From: Hyphomicrobiaceae bacterium
GTDB taxonomy: Bacteria > Pseudomonadota > Alphaproteobacteria > Rhizobiales > Hyphomicrobiaceae
Length of the DNA: 64,000 nucleotides
Direction of reading: 5' to 3'
NCBI GenBank assembly: GCA_002919265.1
Contig: PKEY01000100.1
Coordinates: 41,586-105,585 of the forward strand
The notes beneath the pieces are model-generated. The model had not been told where the DNA came from, did not search any database, and saw nothing but the letters and a program-made list of their open reading frames with translations. The translations under genes were made by a program, and so were the position numbers. This document shows positions 8,707 through 17,288 of the stretch, in pieces (position 1 is the first letter of the stretch; each line of letters starts with the position of its first letter).

Positions 8707-9513
8707 ATGGTCGCTCACATGCCCAGCGCAGAACTATGGCGAACACTCTTCCTTTTGGCCGCCTACTTTGGTGCCTTGGCTGCCTTCTTCGCCTGGTGCA
8801 GCCGAAGCAGGCTACGTTGTGTGCTGCCTTTGGATCCAAGGCGCGGATCGGGGTTTGAACAGAACAGCCTGCCGGGATGGCCGTACGTTCTTTTTCCTTC
8901 TTTTCTGGCTGTCGGTGTGATCAGCGCGGAAGCAGCAATTTCACTTTATGTCGCGGAGATAATTATCCCGGGTCTGAAATGTTCAACAATTTTCTGGTCA
9001 TTTGTGGAATGCACCCAAGATGAGCTGGTTAATGTTGACGTTTGCGGGCCGGCAATAGTCTCGATTGGCAGTGTCGCTGTTTATCTCGCGGCCCGTTTTT
9101 CCATAAAAGAGCGGCCAGCTTTTCCTTCAATCCTGTTCGCTTGCGGTCTGCTCCTATTCGGCGCTGTATGCGACGTTCTGAGCGCGATCAGCAATCCGGC
9201 AAACGTGACGCTTCTTCTCCAATTGGCCATGTCCGTACAGCTAACCGCGGGCGCGGGCTTTCTGTTCTCGCTGATGATCCTCCGGCCAAGCTCTTTCCTT
9301 ATGGCGGCCTGCGGTCTCGTTGCCTATCTGGTGAGCGCAGCTGTCAGGACTCTCGGTTTTGCGGCGACGCTTTCAATGGCGAAGTTTCTTCCGGCTGCCT
9401 CCGGTACCGCATTATGGATCGCTCTGATGATCTTGCCTGGCATGGCAACGGCGCTGGCGCCCGCGGCAGTGATGGGCGTCGCGTTGGCGCAGCGCCGCTA
9501 TCGTGAAGGCTAG
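8707..9513 (+). CDS. multi-pass membrane protein of the polysaccharide locus
   Basis: A 268-residue protein with about seven hydrophobic segments and no domain I recognise. Its ATG directly follows the stop codon of the glycosyltransferase (TAG then ATG), so it is translationally coupled; an ATG at 8719 is an alternative start. Four cysteines lie in the first half (for example in LKCSTIFW and VECTQDE). The close coupling suggests a partner of the synthase, for instance in polymer transfer across the inner membrane. Its stop overlaps the stop of the convergent lactonase gene in the shared bases CTAG (9510-9513). Confidence 0.7.
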   Translation: MVAHMPSAELWRTLFLLAAYFGALAAFFAWCSRSRLRCVLPLDPRRGSGFEQNSLPGWPYVLFPSFLAVGVISAEAAISLYVAEIIIPGLKCSTIFWSFVECTQDELVNVDVCGPAIVSIGSVAVYLAARFSIKERPAFPSILFACGLLLFGAVCDVLSAISNPANVTLLLQLAMSVQLTAGAGFLFSLMILRPSSFLMAACGLVAYLVSAAVRTLGFAATLSMAKFLPAASGTALWIALMILPGMATALAPAAVMGVALAQRRYREG

Positions 9514-10490
9514 CCGCCGAGAACGCCTTGCGTGTTGACATAAAGTGCGTACACGGACTGGCTCGCCGCCATGAAAAGGCGATTGCGCTTTAGCCCGCCG
9601 AAGCAGAGGTTCGCGCACCGTTCCGGTAAGGCAATCCGGCCGATTGGTTTGCCATCAGGTGCAAAGACCATCACGCCGTCGAGCTCCGGTGAGCCCATGC
9701 CCCATCCGCACCAAAGATTGCCGTCAATATCGCACCGCATGCCGTCGGGCGTGCCGGGGCCAGCATCGATGAGCACCCGCTTGTTCGCGAGCTTTCGACC
9801 GCCATCCACGACATCGTAGGCGAGGATCTTGCGGTTGGGAATGCCGCGACTTTCGACGATGTAGAGAATGGATTCATCAGGCGAGAAGCATAGGCCGTTG
9901 GGTCCAAGCACGCCTTCGGCGACCACCGTCGCCTCGCGTGTTTCCGGATCGAGACGATAGACGTTCGCCTCCAGTTCGGGCGTCGCCTTGTGGCCCTCGT
10001 AATGGCCGAGAATGCCGAACACCGGATCGGTGAACCAAATAGTCCCATCAGATTTCACGACGACGTCGTTCGGCGAGTTGAGACGCTTTCCGTTGAAGCT
10101 GTCTATCAATACCGTGATGGTGCCGTCATACTCCGTGCGCGTTATTCTGCGCCCGCCGTGCTCGCAGGTAATAAGCCGCCCTTGCCGATCGCGCGTGTTG
10201 CCGTTGGCGTAGTTTGATGGCTTGCGAAAGATGCTGACCGCGCCTGTTTCCTCCTCCCATTTCAGAATGCGGTCGTTGGGAATGTCGCTCCAGAGCAGGA
10301 AGCGCCCGTCGCCGAACCAGACGGGGCCCTCCGCCCAACGGCATCCGGTGGCAATCCGTTCGACCGCAGCTGTCTTGAGCCAGTAGTTCTCGAAGCGGGG
10401 ATCGAGCGGAATGATGGCTGGGTCGGGGTAGCGCGTCGCAGGGCGCCAACCGTCGGCGAAGTCCGGTCCATTCGTCGAATTATTGGGCAT
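9510..10490 (-). CDS. SMP-30/gluconolactonase family protein
   Basis: A 326-residue six-bladed beta-propeller of the SMP-30/gluconolactonase/LRE type, which hydrolyses sugar lactones with a bound divalent cation. Likely metal ligands are the Glu of WAEGPVWF, the Asn of NSPNDVVV and the Asn/Asp of GPNGLCFSPDE. The ATG at 10490 follows GGGAGGA with nine bases between; the open frame continues upstream but has no comparable site. No signal peptide is seen. It is divergent from the iron-binding protein gene and shares its 350-base upstream region. Its substrate is unknown; a role with sugar-acid catabolism is possible but not shown by context. Confidence 0.85.
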   Translation of the reverse strand: MPNNSTNGPDFADGWRPATRYPDPAIIPLDPRFENYWLKTAAVERIATGCRWAEGPVWFGDGRFLLWSDIPNDRILKWEEETGAVSIFRKPSNYANGNTRDRQGRLITCEHGGRRITRTEYDGTITVLIDSFNGKRLNSPNDVVVKSDGTIWFTDPVFGILGHYEGHKATPELEANVYRLDPETREATVVAEGVLGPNGLCFSPDESILYIVESRGIPNRKILAYDVVDGGRKLANKRVLIDAGPGTPDGMRCDIDGNLWCGWGMGSPELDGVMVFAPDGKPIGRIALPERCANLCFGGLKRNRLFMAASQSVYALYVNTQGVLGG

Positions 10491-10643
10491 GGGTAACGTT
10501 CCTCCCGTTATCGCTGGGACAGAATAGCATGTCGGCTGGTCGTGCGCGTGTTTGGAAACGGTCCAAAGAGAGCCATTCAATCCGACAACGGAGAATTCTC
10601 GACCGACGATCGACGGGCGGTACGTCTCATAGCTCTTCTGAAA

Positions 10644-10658
10644 TCAGAATAATTCTAA
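10644..10658. promoter_or_regulatory. Irr-type iron box (ICE-like), copy 1
   Basis: TCAGAATAATTCTAA contains the perfect dyad AGAAT-A-ATTCT (10646-10656). The iron-control element bound by Irr in alphaproteobacteria is an inverted repeat close to TTTAGAA-N3-TTCTAAA, and this site matches all but one or two inner positions. It lies about 190 bases before the start codon of the iron-binding protein gene. Confidence 0.65.
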
Positions 10659-10668
10659 TCAGAATAGA

Positions 10669-10683
10669 TAAGAACAATTCTAA
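10669..10683. promoter_or_regulatory. Irr-type iron box (ICE-like), copy 2
   Basis: TAAGAACAATTCTAA has the dyad AGAA-CAA-TTCT (10671-10681), centred 25 bases after the first box, that is about 2.4 helical turns away. Two spaced copies upstream of a probable -35 element (TTGACA at 10743-10748) fit Irr acting as an activator under iron limitation. The -10 element is not clear. Confidence 0.6.
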
Positions 10684-10842
10684 TTATAAATGGGATTGGC
10701 GCTGATTAAATCAAAACTATTCTTGTATTTCCTCCATTAGTCTTGACAATTGACAGAGCATTGCGCAATTCCACACCCGTGCCGAAGCTTTTCGGCGCTC
10801 GGTCCGATACGGGGCCTTGAACCCCGCACATTGGAGGCAAAC

Positions 10843-11898
10843 ATGAAGGCTTTGATGACGCGCGCCGCATGGCTGCGCGGTTTCGCGCCAATCGCGCTCT
10901 CCCTCGCAGTTTGCACCGCTTCTTCCGTAGCCGCGAAAGCTGACGGCGAAGTCAATGTCTATTCGTACCGTGAACCGGGTCTTATTGACCCGCTCATGAA
11001 GGCGTTCACGGAAAAGACCGGCATCAAGGTCAACGTGGTTTATTCGAGCAGCGGGCTCAATGAGCGCCTTGCTGCGGAGGGTCGCAACAGCCCAGCGGAT
11101 CTTCTGTTCACCGTCGATATCGGGCGCCTCAGCGAAGCGAAGGACATGGGCCTGACACAGCCCGTGAAGACCGAGGCGCTGGAGAAGGCGATTCCCGCTC
11201 CCTATCGCGACAGTGAAGGCCACTGGTACGGCCTTACGCTGCGCTCGCGTGTCGTCTACGCCTCGAAGGAGCGCGTGCCGCAAGACACCATTACTTATGA
11301 AGAGCTCGCCGATCCCAAGTGGAAGGGCAAGATCTGCTCGCGCTCAGGCAAGCACCAATACAACATTTCGCTTATTGCCTCGATGATCGCCCACCTGGGT
11401 GAGGCCGAGGCCGAGAAGTGGCTAAGAGGTGTCAAGGAGAACCTGGCCCATCGCCCGGCTGGTGGCGATCGTGAGCAGGCGCGCGACGTATACTCCGGCA
11501 AGTGCGATCTCGCGATCGGCAACACATACTACGTTGCGCTGATGCTCAAGAATCCGGAGCAGAAGGCATGGGCGGAGTCGATCAAGGTTCTGTTCCCGAA
11601 CGCCAATGACCGGGGCAGCCACGTCAACATCTCCGGCATGGCGCTGACGAAATACGCGCCCAACAAGGAAAACGCGATCAAGCTGATGGAATTCCTCGCG
11701 TCGCCGGAAGCCCAGGGCATCTACGCGCAGGCGAACAACGAGTATCCTATCAGCTCGGAAGTTGAACCGTCTGAGGTCGTCAAGTCCTGGGGCAAGCTCA
11801 ATCCTGACAAGCTGCCCATCGAGGAAATCGCAAAGCTGCGCAAGAAGGCTGCCGAACTCGTTGATAAAGTCGATTTCGACGCAGGGCCATCCTCCTGA
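10843..11898 (+). CDS. Fe(3+) ABC transporter substrate-binding protein (FutA/FbpA type)
   Basis: A 351-residue periplasmic iron-binding protein. From the ATG at 10843 (GGAGG just upstream) a signal peptide of about 34 residues is followed by GEVNVYSYREPGLIDPLMKA, the classical N-terminal strand of the FutA/FbpA family. NTYYVALM carries the Tyr-Tyr pair expected to bind ferric iron. The cognate permease and ATPase genes (fbpB/fbpC) are not adjacent, so the protein must work with a transporter encoded elsewhere. Two Irr-like boxes upstream support iron regulation. A strong hairpin follows at 11912-11941. Confidence 0.9.
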   Translation: MKALMTRAAWLRGFAPIALSLAVCTASSVAAKADGEVNVYSYREPGLIDPLMKAFTEKTGIKVNVVYSSSGLNERLAAEGRNSPADLLFTVDIGRLSEAKDMGLTQPVKTEALEKAIPAPYRDSEGHWYGLTLRSRVVYASKERVPQDTITYEELADPKWKGKICSRSGKHQYNISLIASMIAHLGEAEAEKWLRGVKENLAHRPAGGDREQARDVYSGKCDLAIGNTYYVALMLKNPEQKAWAESIKVLFPNANDRGSHVNISGMALTKYAPNKENAIKLMEFLASPEAQGIYAQANNEYPISSEVEPSEVVKSWGKLNPDKLPIEEIAKLRKKAAELVDKVDFDAGPSS

Positions 11899-11911
11899 GA
11901 TCGGCGTACTT

Positions 11912-11941
11912 CACGGGAGCGGTTCGCATGCCGCTCCCGTG
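11912..11941 (+). terminator. hairpin after the iron-binding protein gene
   Basis: CACGGGAGCGG (11912-11922) and CCGCTCCCGTG (11931-11941) form a perfect 11-bp stem around an eight-base loop. No T run follows. It lies between the iron-binding protein gene and the cysteine-rich gene and may lower expression of the latter relative to the former. Confidence 0.6.
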
Positions 11942-11975
11942 CACCTGCGGGATGAGCGAACAATAACCAAGACCA

Positions 11976-12503
11976 ATGCTGCGCAAGAAATCGACGCAAG
12001 GGGCGATGGTTGCCGGTGCTGCGGCAGCTGGCTCGTTTTCGAGATATCGCGAGCCCGAGCGCCTGGTGGGCTTGGGTTTCCGTGCCTGGCTCGCTGGCTA
12101 CCAGACGGGGGACATTTCCTGCTGGGAGGAAGCCTGGTCGCTTTATTCCGAAACCCTTGGACCGGAGCAGGCTCGACCGGCGGTTGAGGACCTCGCCTGC
12201 TGGGTGCGGGCGATCAGAAAAGCGTCATGCCGCGCCATCGAGGTTTATCCCGAGCAGTGCCGCGGGTTCTGCCGCGATGAATGCATGGCCATCGCGATGG
12301 TAGCGGCTAGCCAGCATGGCGCTTGTCCGGCTCTGCGGGCCTGCGCCTTCGCGCTGCTCGAAAATTCGGCTATCGACGACGTGGTGGAGGGGGCCGAGTG
12401 CCTCGGGGCGCGGCTCAAGAGCTGCAACAAGATCCTGTCGCCGAATTCAATCTGTCAGGCGGTGGCGTTTTGCCCTCTACGCACAAGGGGGCGCCCCAAC
12501 TGA
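11976..12503 (+). CDS. cysteine-rich protein of unknown function
   Basis: A 175-residue protein I do not recognise. It has 12 cysteines, ten of them in the last 105 residues (for example CRGFCRDEC and HGACPALRACAFALL), spaced mostly within helix-like stretches. The first 20 residues (basic, then GAMVAGAAAAGS) are weakly hydrophobic and could be a signal or a twin-arginine-free leader; an ATG at 12006 is an alternative start. It lies 77 bases downstream of the iron-binding protein gene on the same strand, so a metal- or haem-related role is a reasonable inference. It could also be an unrelated disulfide-rich protein. A bidirectional terminator follows. Confidence 0.65.
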   Translation: MLRKKSTQGAMVAGAAAAGSFSRYREPERLVGLGFRAWLAGYQTGDISCWEEAWSLYSETLGPEQARPAVEDLACWVRAIRKASCRAIEVYPEQCRGFCRDECMAIAMVAASQHGACPALRACAFALLENSAIDDVVEGAECLGARLKSCNKILSPNSICQAVAFCPLRTRGRPN

Positions 12504-12535
12504 GGCGAGCGAAGAGAGGAAAGATGGATTAAGAG

Positions 12536-12575
12536 AGCCGCTGGCACGGATGGACCGCGCCAGCGGCTTTCGTTT
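12536..12575 (+). terminator. terminator between convergent genes
   Basis: AGCCGCTGGC (12536-12545) and GCCAGCGGCT (12559-12568) form a perfect 10-bp stem with a 13-base loop, followed on the plus strand by TTCGTTTG. It lies between the cysteine-rich gene and the convergent aldehyde dehydrogenase, just past the latter's stop, and probably serves both. Confidence 0.8.
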
Positions 12576-12581
12576 GTCGGA

Positions 12582-14099
12582 CTATGACTGAGTCGCCGTC
12601 TTCATGATGAAGGGGTTGCCGGTGTTGGCTGCGGTCGACACCCAGACGCTCTTCGTCTCCAGGTACTCGTCAATTGCTGTCTGACCGTTCTCGCGGCCGA
12701 GGCCTGAGCTCTTGAAGCCGCCGAATGGCATGGTGAAGCTCATCGCGCGGTAGGTGTTGACCCAGACGGTGCCCGCACGGATCCGGCGGGGAACAATAGT
12801 TGCGCGCTTCACCGATTGCGTCCAGACGCCTGCGGCAAGGCCGTAGATGACGTCATTGGCGATGCGGATGGCGTCCTCTTCATCCTTGAACTTGATGACG
12901 GAGAGGACTGGCCCGAACACCTCTTCCTGCGCGATCCGCATCTTGTTGTCGACGTCGACGAAGATCGTCGGCTGGACGAAGTACTTGCCGCCGCCCATCT
13001 CCGGCCCGGCCGGACCGCCGCCAAGCACGCACTTGGCGCCCTCGTTCTTCGCGATGTCGATGTACGAGAGCACCTTTTGATACTGTGGCGGCGTGGTGAC
13101 CGGCCCCACCTGGGTGTCGAAGTTCATGGGGTTGCCGAGCTTGGCCGTCTTGGCCGTCGCAATGAGCCGCTCCACGAACTCATCATGGATGCTCTCCTGG
13201 ACGAGCAGGCGTGAGCCGGCAACACATGTCTGGCCCGTAGCAGCGAAGATGCCCGAGATCGCGCCGTTCACAGCGTCTTCCATAACGCAGTCGTCGAACA
13301 CGATGTTCGGCGACTTGCCGCCGAGCTCGAGGGATACCTTCTTGAAGCTAGCCGCAGCGAGAGAGGCGACACGCGAGCCGGTGGCGCTGCCGCCCGTAAA
13401 GGCGACCTTTGCAACTTTCGGATGCGTGACCAGCGCCTCGCCCGTCGTCGCGCCATAGCCGGTGACGACATTGATGACGCCGGGCGGCACATCGGCCTCT
13501 TCAATCACGAGCTTCATGAACTCGAGAAGCGAGGCGGACGTGTATTCAGACGGCTTGATGACAACGGTGCAGCCAGCCGCCAGGGCCGGGGCCAGCTTGA
13601 AGCCGACGAGAAGAAGCGGCGAGTTCCAGGGGATGATGAGGCCGCAGACGCCCACCGGCTCTCGCAGCGTGTAGGTGAAGTGGTCGGGCTTGTCGACCGG
13701 GATCACCATGCCCGTGATCTTGTCTGCCAGCCCGCCGTAGTAATAGTACCACTCCGGCAAATACTTTAGCTGCGCGGACATCTCCGAGATCAACTTGCCG
13801 TTGTCCTTCACCTCGATGCGGGCGAGGTGCTCGCCGTGCTTCTCGATGAGGCCGGCAATCCGGCGCAAAAGGCGGCCGCGCTCCGTCTGGGTCATTCTGG
13901 GCCAGGGGCCGCTCTCAAAGGCGCGGTAAGCGGCGTTGCACGCGCGGTCCACATCGGTGGCATCGCATTCCGGGATGAGCGCCCAGGGCTCGCCGGTGTA
14001 CGGGTCGAAGGTCTCGAATGTCTTGCCCGAGGCGGCATCGCACCACTGGCCATCGATATAGATCTGATACTTTTTCAGTTGGGTCGGGACATCCTGCAT
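12582..14099 (-). CDS. aldehyde dehydrogenase family protein
   Basis: A 505-residue NAD(P)-dependent aldehyde dehydrogenase, cytosolic and normally a homotetramer. The catalytic cysteine is Cys292 in GQTCVAGSR and the general-base glutamate is Glu258 in SLELGGKSP. PWNSP at 157-161, FTGG near 234 and EEVFGPV near 405 are the other family motifs. The length and the N-terminus YIDGQWCDA are standard. The gene is alone, between a shared terminator and a 497-base gap, so context gives no hint of the aldehyde. Confidence 0.93.
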   Translation of the reverse strand: MQDVPTQLKKYQIYIDGQWCDAASGKTFETFDPYTGEPWALIPECDATDVDRACNAAYRAFESGPWPRMTQTERGRLLRRIAGLIEKHGEHLARIEVKDNGKLISEMSAQLKYLPEWYYYYGGLADKITGMVIPVDKPDHFTYTLREPVGVCGLIIPWNSPLLLVGFKLAPALAAGCTVVIKPSEYTSASLLEFMKLVIEEADVPPGVINVVTGYGATTGEALVTHPKVAKVAFTGGSATGSRVASLAAASFKKVSLELGGKSPNIVFDDCVMEDAVNGAISGIFAATGQTCVAGSRLLVQESIHDEFVERLIATAKTAKLGNPMNFDTQVGPVTTPPQYQKVLSYIDIAKNEGAKCVLGGGPAGPEMGGGKYFVQPTIFVDVDNKMRIAQEEVFGPVLSVIKFKDEEDAIRIANDVIYGLAAGVWTQSVKRATIVPRRIRAGTVWVNTYRAMSFTMPFGGFKSSGLGRENGQTAIDEYLETKSVWVSTAANTGNPFIMKTATQS

Positions 14100-14596
14100 C
14101 GACTTGCTCCACGAAAATGGTGCGTCGGGGGAATGGCTTATGCCTCCGTGCGCGGCATGGGCACGATAGGAGCCACCATCTTGATGTCAATAAGAGACAA
14201 CGCTTGGGGCGCTTGGAGCGACCCACTCATGCGACGATCGTCGCGTACGCGGTATGGACTCCACCCTGTAAAGTTTGCTGCCCGTCGCGGGTTCTCAACA
14301 GCAATTCGTGGCTGCGAGACTTGTGAGGTGTGTGTCGTATTGTGTGAAAGTTGTGAACTCGAATGTTGTGAAGGGTTCAACTTCGTGCCGCACTGAGCAT
14401 TTTCAGGGCGGGAACTGCTTATTTGCGCTGCTTCCATTGGGACGAGCGCTTGACTATAGTTCCCGCGGGCAACGATGGACTTGTCAAAGGCGATTGCCTG
14501 ATCGCGACGCGCGAGGGGATTTCGGCCGGAAAAAGCAAATAAATCGGCCGCAAAAACTCGCACATCCATCGCGGGGACGAGGGAGTAGAGAGCAGC
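14100..14596. other. 497-base intergenic region with TTGTGA repeats
   Basis: No convincing gene. Between 14321 and 14372 the heptamer TTGTGAA or a near copy occurs four times (14321, 14340, 14351, 14366), the last two exact and 15 bases apart. TTGACT at 14450-14455 could be a -35 element but no good -10 follows. Either the aldehyde dehydrogenase or the envelope gene at 14597 could be controlled here. Confidence 0.4.
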
Positions 14597-17116
14597 ATGA
14601 GATGCAATCCCTTACGTTGGCTTGTGGGGATGGTTCTGGTCATCGGCCTGCTCGGTATCATGAACCTTCGGGGCGTCCTCGCAGAGATTGAGATTGAGTT
14701 GGCGCAACAAACGCGCCATGCGCTCGAGCAGGCAGGATTGAGCTGGGCGGACGTTCGCTTCTCAGGCCGCGATGGATGGATCGAAGGCAGGGCGCCCGAC
14801 GAGAGCGAGATTGTAAAGGCCTACAATATCTCCAGCTCCGTTTGGGGGGTTCGCAAGATCGACAGCCGGGCCCAACTGCTTGAGGAGCAGCGCAACTACA
14901 CGTGGCGCGCGGTGGTCCGCAGCGACAAGGTCAAGCTCTCCGGTTACGTGCCGAACGAGCAAACACGCAAAGCGATCATCGGTGCTGTAAAGGCCACGTT
15001 TCCGCAGCTCGAGATCGACGACAACATGCGCCTTGCGCGCGGCGCGCCGGACACGGAGACGTGGCTGGGCGCTGTCAGCTTCGGTCTGAAGCAGCTCTCA
15101 CGCCTGAAACCGACCGCGCATGTCACAATCGATAACGACGGATTGGAGATCGAAGGAGAAGCGCTGGACTACAACGCCTTCCGCGCCATCAAGTCGTCGC
15201 TGGCAGGCAATCTGCCGACGGGCTTGCGCGTCAAGCGAGATTCAGTCGTCGCACCAAAAGTGGAGCCTTACGTCTGGGCGGCGCGCCTCACCGGTAATGA
15301 AGTGCAGCTGGGTGGCTTTTTACCGAGCGAAGAGGCGCGTGAGGAGGTTTTTTCAGCTGCACAAAAATCTTTCCCTCAGAAGGTGATTGTCGATCGGATG
15401 CGTGTTGGCTCTGGAGAGCCCGAGAATATTGTTGCCGCAGCGGTCAGCGCACTCGGCAAGCTTGCGGAGCTCGAGGAGGGCGACGTCGAAATCAAGGACA
15501 AGTCGATCCTCCTGTCTGGTGTCGCAGCAAAGGAAGTCACCGTTGCCGGACTTCGGGAAAGTCTCAAGTCGTCATTTCCAAAGAGCTTCCGCGTCGACGA
15601 GCAGATCAAGTTCCGTGAACCGACAATCAAACCTGTCAGTCCTTACAAGATCCTTGCTGAGATCGACGGTGATGTCCTGAAGCTTACGGGTTATGCGCCG
15701 AGCGAGGAGCTGCGCACGGCCATTCGCGACGTTGCCGTATCACGGTTCCCTCAACTCAAGGTGTCGGAGAGCCTGGAGCTTGGGGCGGGTGCGCCTGAAG
15801 GGTGGCAGAGCTGCATGTCTGCCGGACTGACCGCGCTCGCTAAGATCGGGAAGGGGCGCGTCGAAATGGAGGACAACATCCTTCGTTTCGCCGCCGTGAC
15901 GGAGGACGAGACGGTCGCCCAGAACATTGAGAACGAGCTTCGGGCAGCCGTGAACCGGGCCTGCGAGTTGGAGGCAAAGATCGTTGTCGATGTTCCGCCC
16001 GAACCGGACCTCAAGTGGCGCGCGTCGATGGCAGAAGGAAAGCTTATCCTCGAAGGCGAGGTACCGGACGAGGCGAGCAAGGACGCTTTGGCGACTCTTG
16101 CAGCGCAGGCGTTTTCCGGCGTGCAGGTTGAGGATCGCTCAGAAGTCAAAACAGGGCGGTCCGGGAAGTGGCTGAAGGTCGCCGAGACAGGTCTCAAGCT
16201 TCTCTCACGACTGCGGTCGGGTGAAATTCAGCTTGATGGCCAGAGCCTCACGGTCTCAGGACAAGCGCCCGATACCGCGGTGGCAGCACTCATCCGCCAG
16301 CAACTTCGCGACTTGCCCAAAGGTTATGCGGGCGCGGAGACCATCGAAATTCGCTCCGACGCGATGATCTGGGCCGAGGAGGAGGCGAAGCGGCAGGCGG
16401 AAGCTGAGGCTCGCAGGCAAGCTGAAGAGGCGCAACGCAAGGCGGAGGAGGAAGCGCGGCAGGCTGAGCAAGCTGCCGAGGCTCCTCAAGAGGCGGCTTC
16501 GGAAACTGCCGAAGCAAAGGCTGGCTCCACCACCGAAACTCGGATTGCGAATGTTTCGCCGCTTCCCAGCGATGAGGGTGGCGCGGCTGCATCCTCAGAA
16601 ACCTCAGAAGAGCCAGCGGATGAGCCGTCTGCAGAGCAGCGCGCTGCCTTGGGGGAAGACGGTTCACACGCCGAAGGGGGGCAAACGCCGGAAGGTCAAA
16701 CAGCCGCCGCCGTTCAGCAGGCGGCACTTGCGGCGTCGCGGGACGTCGACGAGCGATGTCAGCAGGCACTGGCGAAGTTCGCACCCCACGGCACGATCAA
16801 TTTCGATCGCGCAAAAACCGACCTCAAGCACGCGAGTGTGATCACGCTTTCCCGGATGGCAGAGGTTGCCGCGTCTTGCCCCAACCTCCCCATCAGGATC
16901 GAAGGACATGCGGATGCCGAAGGTTCGCCGGAAGGCAACCAGGTGCTGTCCGAAATGCGGGCTGAGGCTGCAGTGAAGTTTCTCGTCGACAAGGGCGTAT
17001 CGCTCGATCGCATCAGGTCCGTCGGCTACGGCGCAACGCGCCCCGTGGCTCCCAACGACACGCCGGCGAGTCGTGCGCTCAATCGGCGCGTTGAGATCTT
17101 CATTGGCGACCACTGA
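14597..17116 (+). CDS. BON-like repeat/OmpA-domain envelope protein
   Basis: An 839-residue protein anchored by one N-terminal membrane helix (about residues 8-28). A large periplasmic part repeats a unit of about 80-130 residues with BON-like features (LSGYVPNEQTRKAI, LGGFLPSEEAREEV, LTGYAPSEELRTAI, LEGEVPDEASKDAL). An Ala/Glu/Arg coiled-coil (about 592-640) and a low-complexity linker follow. The C-terminal 120 residues are an OmpA-like peptidoglycan-binding domain with IRIEGHADAEGS, LSEMRAEAAVKFL and NRRVEIF. It likely bridges inner membrane and cell wall, as described for the BON/OmpA protein ArfA of mycobacteria. It is followed by two further envelope genes with short gaps. Confidence 0.8.
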   Translation: MRCNPLRWLVGMVLVIGLLGIMNLRGVLAEIEIELAQQTRHALEQAGLSWADVRFSGRDGWIEGRAPDESEIVKAYNISSSVWGVRKIDSRAQLLEEQRNYTWRAVVRSDKVKLSGYVPNEQTRKAIIGAVKATFPQLEIDDNMRLARGAPDTETWLGAVSFGLKQLSRLKPTAHVTIDNDGLEIEGEALDYNAFRAIKSSLAGNLPTGLRVKRDSVVAPKVEPYVWAARLTGNEVQLGGFLPSEEAREEVFSAAQKSFPQKVIVDRMRVGSGEPENIVAAAVSALGKLAELEEGDVEIKDKSILLSGVAAKEVTVAGLRESLKSSFPKSFRVDEQIKFREPTIKPVSPYKILAEIDGDVLKLTGYAPSEELRTAIRDVAVSRFPQLKVSESLELGAGAPEGWQSCMSAGLTALAKIGKGRVEMEDNILRFAAVTEDETVAQNIENELRAAVNRACELEAKIVVDVPPEPDLKWRASMAEGKLILEGEVPDEASKDALATLAAQAFSGVQVEDRSEVKTGRSGKWLKVAETGLKLLSRLRSGEIQLDGQSLTVSGQAPDTAVAALIRQQLRDLPKGYAGAETIEIRSDAMIWAEEEAKRQAEAEARRQAEEAQRKAEEEARQAEQAAEAPQEAASETAEAKAGSTTETRIANVSPLPSDEGGAAASSETSEEPADEPSAEQRAALGEDGSHAEGGQTPEGQTAAAVQQAALAASRDVDERCQQALAKFAPHGTINFDRAKTDLKHASVITLSRMAEVAASCPNLPIRIEGHADAEGSPEGNQVLSEMRAEAAVKFLVDKGVSLDRIRSVGYGATRPVAPNDTPASRALNRRVEIFIGDH

Positions 17117-17139
17117 TTTCGGGGACGGGGGCGCAGGCC

Positions 17140-17241
17140 ATGGATTATCTCGTTGTGAAGCTGTTCTGGTATCTGGTGCTGGCTTTCGCCATCGGATTGT
17201 TTGTCGGCTGGGTTTCTTGCCAGCGCGTCAGCGATCGGTAG
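17140..17241 (+). CDS. 33-residue single-pass membrane peptide
   Basis: A small frame of 33 codons, starting MDYLVVKLFWYLVLAFAIGL and ending VGWVSCQRVSDR. Almost the whole peptide is one membrane helix with a C-terminal cysteine and basic tail. It lies 23 bases after the OmpA-domain gene and 47 bases before the HhH gene, behind a GGGGACGGGGGC stretch that can serve as ribosome binding site. The same opening logic (short helix, then VGW/LGAFLGCL) recurs at the N-terminus of the next protein. Function unknown; a helper of the neighbouring envelope proteins is the obvious guess. Confidence 0.55.
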   Translation: MDYLVVKLFWYLVLAFAIGLFVGWVSCQRVSDR

Positions 17242-17288
17242 CTCAAAGCTCGGTGCTATAGGCAGGGTTCGCCCACGGGGACCGACCG

